Below, in pieces: positions 60,289 to 64,000 of a DNA stretch of 64,000 nt. Under the pieces are notes generated by a model. The model did not search any database and had not been told where the DNA came from. It saw only the letters and a program-made list of their open reading frames with translations. Origin of the DNA: Eublepharis macularius. Its lineage: Eukaryota > Chordata > Lepidosauria > Squamata > Eublepharidae. The stretch is from assembly GCF_028583425.1 (NCBI RefSeq), contig NC_072792.1, positions 158,416,676 to 158,480,675 on the forward strand, written 5' to 3'. The stretch's first letter is position 1. Every line of letters starts with the position of its first letter. Both the position numbers and the translations under genes were made by a program.

Positions 60289-60330
60289 TCATTGCAACTG
60301 TACTCTGTATGCGCCTATGAGCAGCTTTAC
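60289..60330 (-). CDS. MPHOSPH8: MPHOSPH8 terminal coding exon (VKLLIGAYRVQLQ, stop)
   Basis: On the minus strand, acceptor ctcttgcag is followed by 13 codons reading VKLLIGAYRVQLQ and TGA (60291-60289). This is the C-terminus I recall for MPP8 (M-phase phosphoprotein 8). The exon joins in phase 0 to the exon at 60850-60767. A 78-codon frame that overlaps it one base out of register and looks membrane-like is an artefact. Confidence 0.9.
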   Translation of the reverse strand, partial: VKLLIGAYRVQLQ

Positions 60331-60766
60331 CTGCAAGAGGAAAAAAACCCACTGATTATCCTCGATACAGCAGATAACATCATGCTGGGGTTTCTCAACA
60401 AAATCTGTGCAGTTCCTAAGCAAAGCCTTGATGGCTGTCTTCATTGGAGAATAAGTTAGGGTTCCTCAGGATTTCACAAGCACTGACTGGCTTAGGCAAT
60501 ACAAATGCAAGGCAAGTGCCTGTCATGTCCCTACACAGATGAAACACACTTTACAAGCACCCCTTAAAATCAATAGAGTAACCTTTTGCCTGAGGACTCA
60601 AGAGAAATCCTCTCAAAACTCAGCACTGCCATACTTGTCACCATAGAAGAGGGTTAATATAGAACACTGCAGAGGCTGTCCACCTAGAACGTTTAATTGG
60701 GCTCTGGGAAGATTAAGCCTTTTTAAAGCATTCCAGCAGCACATGCCACATGCCTGCATTACTCAC

Positions 60767-60850
60767 CTTGGCAGCAGGAGCTTCTACCAGGCGTATGAAG
60801 AGTTTGTTAGGGCCTGGAATAGGGCTGAAGGAGTAAATAAAGTGACTATC
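60767..60850 (-). CDS. MPHOSPH8: MPHOSPH8 penultimate coding exon
   Basis: An 84-nt phase-0 exon on the minus strand has acceptor cttgttttag and donor gtgagt. It encodes 28 residues: DSHFIYSFSPIPGPNKLFIR and then LVEAPAAK. This matches the MPP8 region after the ankyrin repeats (FSPVAGPNKLFIRL in my memory of the mammalian protein). MPP8 is the chromodomain subunit of the HUSH complex; with TASOR and periphilin it reads H3K9me3 and silences retroelements and integrated DNA. The C-terminal part has been implicated in contact with TASOR. Confidence 0.92.
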
Positions 60851-61199
60851 CTAAAACAAGGGAAAAAATGGTTATGTCCCAGACGCAAGACCATCAGGCT
60901 CCTGGTCAGTCCTATATCCCAAACATTTTTCATATATTATCTGCAGTAATATTTGTCAAACGTTTTGAAATGGGAGGTGGGAATATTCCAAGTAAATTGA
61001 TCTGGCTGTGAACCTCTAAATCCAGTGCCAGCCATCTGGTAGGTAAACATTAGACACTCATGCTTGGCTATGGCTACAACCATCCTGCTACTCTGTTTCC
61101 TTCTCCCAAACACTCATTGCATGGCTTCAATCCTACTATGTACCCACTAAATACTGTGTTGAACTGTATAGGTATTTCAGTACACTTCTGTTCTAGTCA

Positions 61200-61745
61200 T
61201 GGAATCCAGAACAGCAGCCACTCCGTTTAATCCAACATCTTGTTTCAAACATGCTAAAAGAAGGCCTACATGCCTGGCACAGAGACCAAGCCCAACACGG
61301 AAATACAGAGAGGGTTTGAACACACGCGTTCCATTTCATCAGCATGGTTAATAGCCACTGGTAGATCTACCTTCCATGAATTAGTTTAATTCCCTTGTAA
61401 AGCCATTTAAGTTAATGGCCATCATTACATCTTGTGACAATGAATTCCACAAGTTAGATTACTACCCATCAGTTTTCATTGGGTGCCTGAGCTAGCATTA
61501 TGGAAGAAGAAGTTCTCACCCATTTCCTAATGCTATTCATAATTCTATATAATTTTATTTTTTTCTTTTATTTAATCATCTCGCCAGCATTTGGTTATTC
61601 CTTCTGTAAGAAGGAAAGCTTCACACTCTTTACCTTTCCTTACTCAGAAGGTGCTGTAGCCATTTAAGCATTTTAGTTGCCCTTTTCAGCACTTTTACTA
61701 GTTCTATGATATGCATGAAATATGAAGAAAACGGAACATGTTACT
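61200..61745 (-). repeat. CR1-like LINE 3'-end fragment, minus strand
   Basis: The plus-strand text ATAGCCACTGGTAGATCTAC, CTTCCATGAATTAGTTTAAT, GCCATCATTACATCTTGTGA and GTTGCCCTTTTCAGCACTTT is the antisense of the 3' region of the same LINE family as 57420-58325 (there GTAGCCATTGATGAACCTCT and CTCCATGAATCTGTCTGACC). No usable frame remains. Confidence 0.55.
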
Positions 61746-63083
61746 CCAAATAGGTGAGTGAGGATGAGAAGGTTCATCATGTAAGTCTATGTAAGATAAA
61801 CAAGGGACTGGGCATCACTGTGGCTTCTGATGGGCAAAAGCTGATCGCGGGGAGTGAGGCTCACAATGGAGTGAGGTGCCTTTGTAGCCTAGACAAAGTG
61901 AGCCTGGGGGGAAGAAGGCAGGCGGGTGGGCTGGGATTGACGCAGAGGCCAGGAGTGGTTAGCACTGCCCACTCTCAGGGAAGATCTGTTTGGGTGAGCT
62001 GCTCTGTCCGGGCAGAACGGCAGGTTCTGTGGGGCTTGGAGGGAGCAGAGAGGATAAGGAGGACCTAATGGGAAACTGGGCTGATCTAGTGATTGACGTG
62101 AAGGATAGGAATGCTAACTCCCTTCAGTATTAACTTGCAGGAAGTCCAGCCCAGGATACTAAGAACATAACCCTAGTAGAGAATTTGCTACTTGTCTCTC
62201 TAAGCAGATCATTTCCCCAAATCTCAGTCCCTTGAAAAGTGTCTCTAGAATTAGATCCTAGACTTAAATATATGAAGTAGAACCATGCTGCCTGTTAAGA
62301 CACAACCTATTTGGTGTACTCGGCAACCTGTTTTTACATTATAAAAATGGAAATATATTTCTGCAGAATAGCATGACAATTCAGTCAACTAAAACTTCAC
62401 CAATCGCCTAGCAGGACATGTTAAGAGCAGTTCCTCGAATCCATTTGCTCTCCCCTTCAAAATCAAGAATACTGATTGGATAACTAAAGTCATTTAGACA
62501 AGATTTGAGTTCTACATAGTGCAGCTAATATACGCCAATATAGCCATACTTTAGTTAAATATATTGGAAAAATATTTACTTGGCACTGAACCCTAAAGTC
62601 AAAACTCTCATACTGTGCATACTTTCAGAAATTACTCTAAATATGATGGATCTCTTACAGGGATTCCACTTCCATACAGGAAGCTATATACACATCATAT
62701 ATATTTAGGTGATAAATAACACACACATATGTAACCATGGTGGAAATCCCAGGGAGCAGAAGTCCCACAGCCTGAATTTGGAAAGAAAACTTGTACATTT
62801 CTATTAAGTTATTTTTGTATCATTTTAAAAACATTAAAAGCAGGATTTTTCTGAAAAACTACCATTAAAATCATGCAGGAGTTGTATTTATTGCTTCAAT
62901 AGGTTAAAGCCAGAATCTAAACAATGGTACCCAGAAACTAAATCAGCAGCTAGTGGGTAGTATCCCACCACTCTGCACAGAACTACATTGCTTTCCCATG
63001 TTTCTCTCTTGTTTTGCAATCCATTTGGGCCCCTGTAGGAAGGTTGTGGAACCTGCAGGGAGCAACCACCATGTGGTTAAAAC

Positions 63084-63695
63084 TAGGGCTGTGCATGGGT
63101 GGGTAGGTTCGGGTTTACCTGAAGCGGGAAACCGATTCGGAATACCCCAAAATCCAAAGCAGCTTGGGGTTCGGGAATCGCTTCGATATGCTCCGTTAAG
63201 ATTTGGAGCATACTGAAGCGAGGGGGGGGGAACTCCCCCCCCGGGGAGACCCCTCCACCCCCCACCCAACCCTGGGGAGATCCCTCCAACCCCCACCCAC
63301 TTACCTGGGTTATCAGCTGGGCGGCGGCGGCGGCAGCACAAGGCTGCGTGGCCTGGAGCCAGCTGGCTCCTCTGCTGCTGCGCCACTGCCCAAGCCTGCG
63401 GGGTGGTGGGGAAGGTGGGGCACACCACGGCCATTTGAGGGGCAGGAAGGGCCGGAGGAGGCGGCTCTGGCCTTCCCCACCACCATGCAGGCTCGGGCGG
63501 CAGAGGAGCTGGCCTGGAGCCACCGCAACGTGGCTTGCAAGCAGCGGCAGGGCCCTTTAAACAAGCCCCAAAGCTTTCCGAATGCTTTGGAAAGCTTTGC
63601 TTCAGTATTCCAAAGCGGGGCCATTACTGAAGCATTCCGAATCGGGTTGCTTCGGGTAACTTTACCTGAAGCAAAACCCGAAGCACACAGCCCTA
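63084..63695. mobile_element. hAT-like non-autonomous DNA transposon, 612 bp, with 8-bp duplication
   Basis: The left end TAGGGCTGTGC and right end GCACACAGCCCTA share a 10-bp perfect inverted terminus. The element is flanked by direct 8-bp copies of GTTAAAAC (63076-63083 and 63696-63703). Subterminal GCTTCGG and CCGAAGC motifs recur. The family hairpin is at 63181-63218, nearer the left end here, so the element is inverted relative to the copies at 13 and 55 kb. It lies in an MPHOSPH8 intron and carries no transposase frame. Confidence 0.9.
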
Positions 63696-63789
63696 GTTAA
63701 AACCAAACTGTTAAAAAAAACCCAAGTCTTAAAATGCAAGCTACATGTTTAGGAGTTATGATGTGCCAGAAAGAACAGGAAAAATTTAC

Positions 63790-63917
63790 CAAGAATACAG
63801 GCAGCTGGAATTTGTCATTCAAAATCACAGCTTGTACACTGCATGGACCACAAAGTCGAGCAACAACATCTTTCCCAAAGAAGTTTGCATGGAAAATGAA
63901 TAAAAGAATTCCAGATC
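63790..63917 (-). CDS. MPHOSPH8: MPHOSPH8 coding exon (antepenultimate)
   Basis: A 128-nt minus-strand exon has acceptor ttttccatag and donor gtaaat. Two bases complete a codon from the previous exon, and 42 codons follow: SGILLFIFHANFFGKDVVAR, LCGPCSVQAVILNDKFQLPV, FL. It ends in phase 0 and joins the exon at 60850. The run is intact and highly conserved in appearance. The larger 85-codon frame here reads into both introns. Earlier MPHOSPH8 exons (ankyrin repeats, chromodomain) lie beyond the window to the right. The intron between this exon and the next holds the 612-bp hAT-like element. Confidence 0.9.
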
Positions 63918-64000
63918 CTATGGAAAAGAAAACAACTGCATCGTTAGAAGGCACAATGAAAACAAAGGGTCACCGATACCTGACCTCATAAAAGCTGCCT

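Larger units (their letters stand above)
60851..63789 (-). other. MPHOSPH8: MPHOSPH8 intron
   Basis: The intron contains a CR1-like LINE fragment (about 61,200-61,745), a GC-richer patch of unknown origin (about 61,755-62,095) and the hAT-like element at 63084-63695. No other exon is seen. Confidence 0.8.

Noticed and set aside
60116..60352. A 78-codon minus-strand frame that looks like a membrane protein
   Set aside because: It overlaps the MPHOSPH8 terminal exon one base out of register. The in-frame reading after the splice acceptor gives VKLLIGAYRVQLQ and a stop, which fits the gene.
63203..63700. Overlapping long frames of 103-165 codons on both strands
   Set aside because: They lie within the GC-rich hAT-like element, where stop codons are scarce. 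No transposase or other domain is present.

Overview
The window looks like nuclear DNA from a vertebrate, most likely a squamate reptile (gecko or other lizard). Two vertebrate genes are recognisable from spliced exons, and the repeat content is sauropsid: CR1-like and L2-like LINEs, tRNA-derived SINEs, DIRS retrotransposons and hAT-like miniature elements. There are no bacterial-style operons, rRNA or tRNA genes or CRISPR arrays. Most open frames are chance frames or transposon debris. The species call is an inference from memory of repeat families.

Layout. (1) 1-27,072 (+): the 3' part of PSPC1 (paraspeckle component 1). Three coding exons are visible (15159-15216, 18348-18529, 26887-27072), encoding the last 141 residues up to the KRRRY terminus; the RRM, NOPS and coiled-coil exons are not in the window. 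A 3'UTR with several AATAAA signals follows. Two decayed DIRS elements lie in its introns in the sense orientation: one at about 7,130-11,345 upstream of the first visible exon, and one at about 20,105-25,690 in the last intron. (2) About 28,000-59,450: roughly 31 kb between the genes, with no recognisable gene. It holds SINEs, LINE 3' ends, a DIRS gag fragment (about 43,990-44,540), a 3.0-kb block bounded by 14-bp inverted repeats (40,556-43,555), an inverted-repeat structure inside it, and a 714-bp hAT-like element with an 8-bp target duplication. (3) About 59,470-64,000 (-): the 3' end of MPHOSPH8 (MPP8, a HUSH-complex subunit), with its last three coding exons at 63917-63790, 60850-60767 and 60330-60289. 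Another hAT-like element with a perfect 8-bp duplication sits in its intron.

The two genes converge tail to tail, as PSPC1 and MPHOSPH8 do in human 13q12, which supports both calls. One makes a nuclear RNA-binding paraspeckle protein. The other silences transposons through H3K9me3. They are neighbours, not a known pathway.

The most unusual structures are: the DIRS element at 20-25.7 kb, which keeps inverted terminal repeats and an apparent internal complementary region; a 33-bp-arm near-perfect hairpin in a PSPC1 intron (16426-16495); a hairpin shared by three hAT-like elements; and the 3.0-kb bounded block whose superfamily I could not name.
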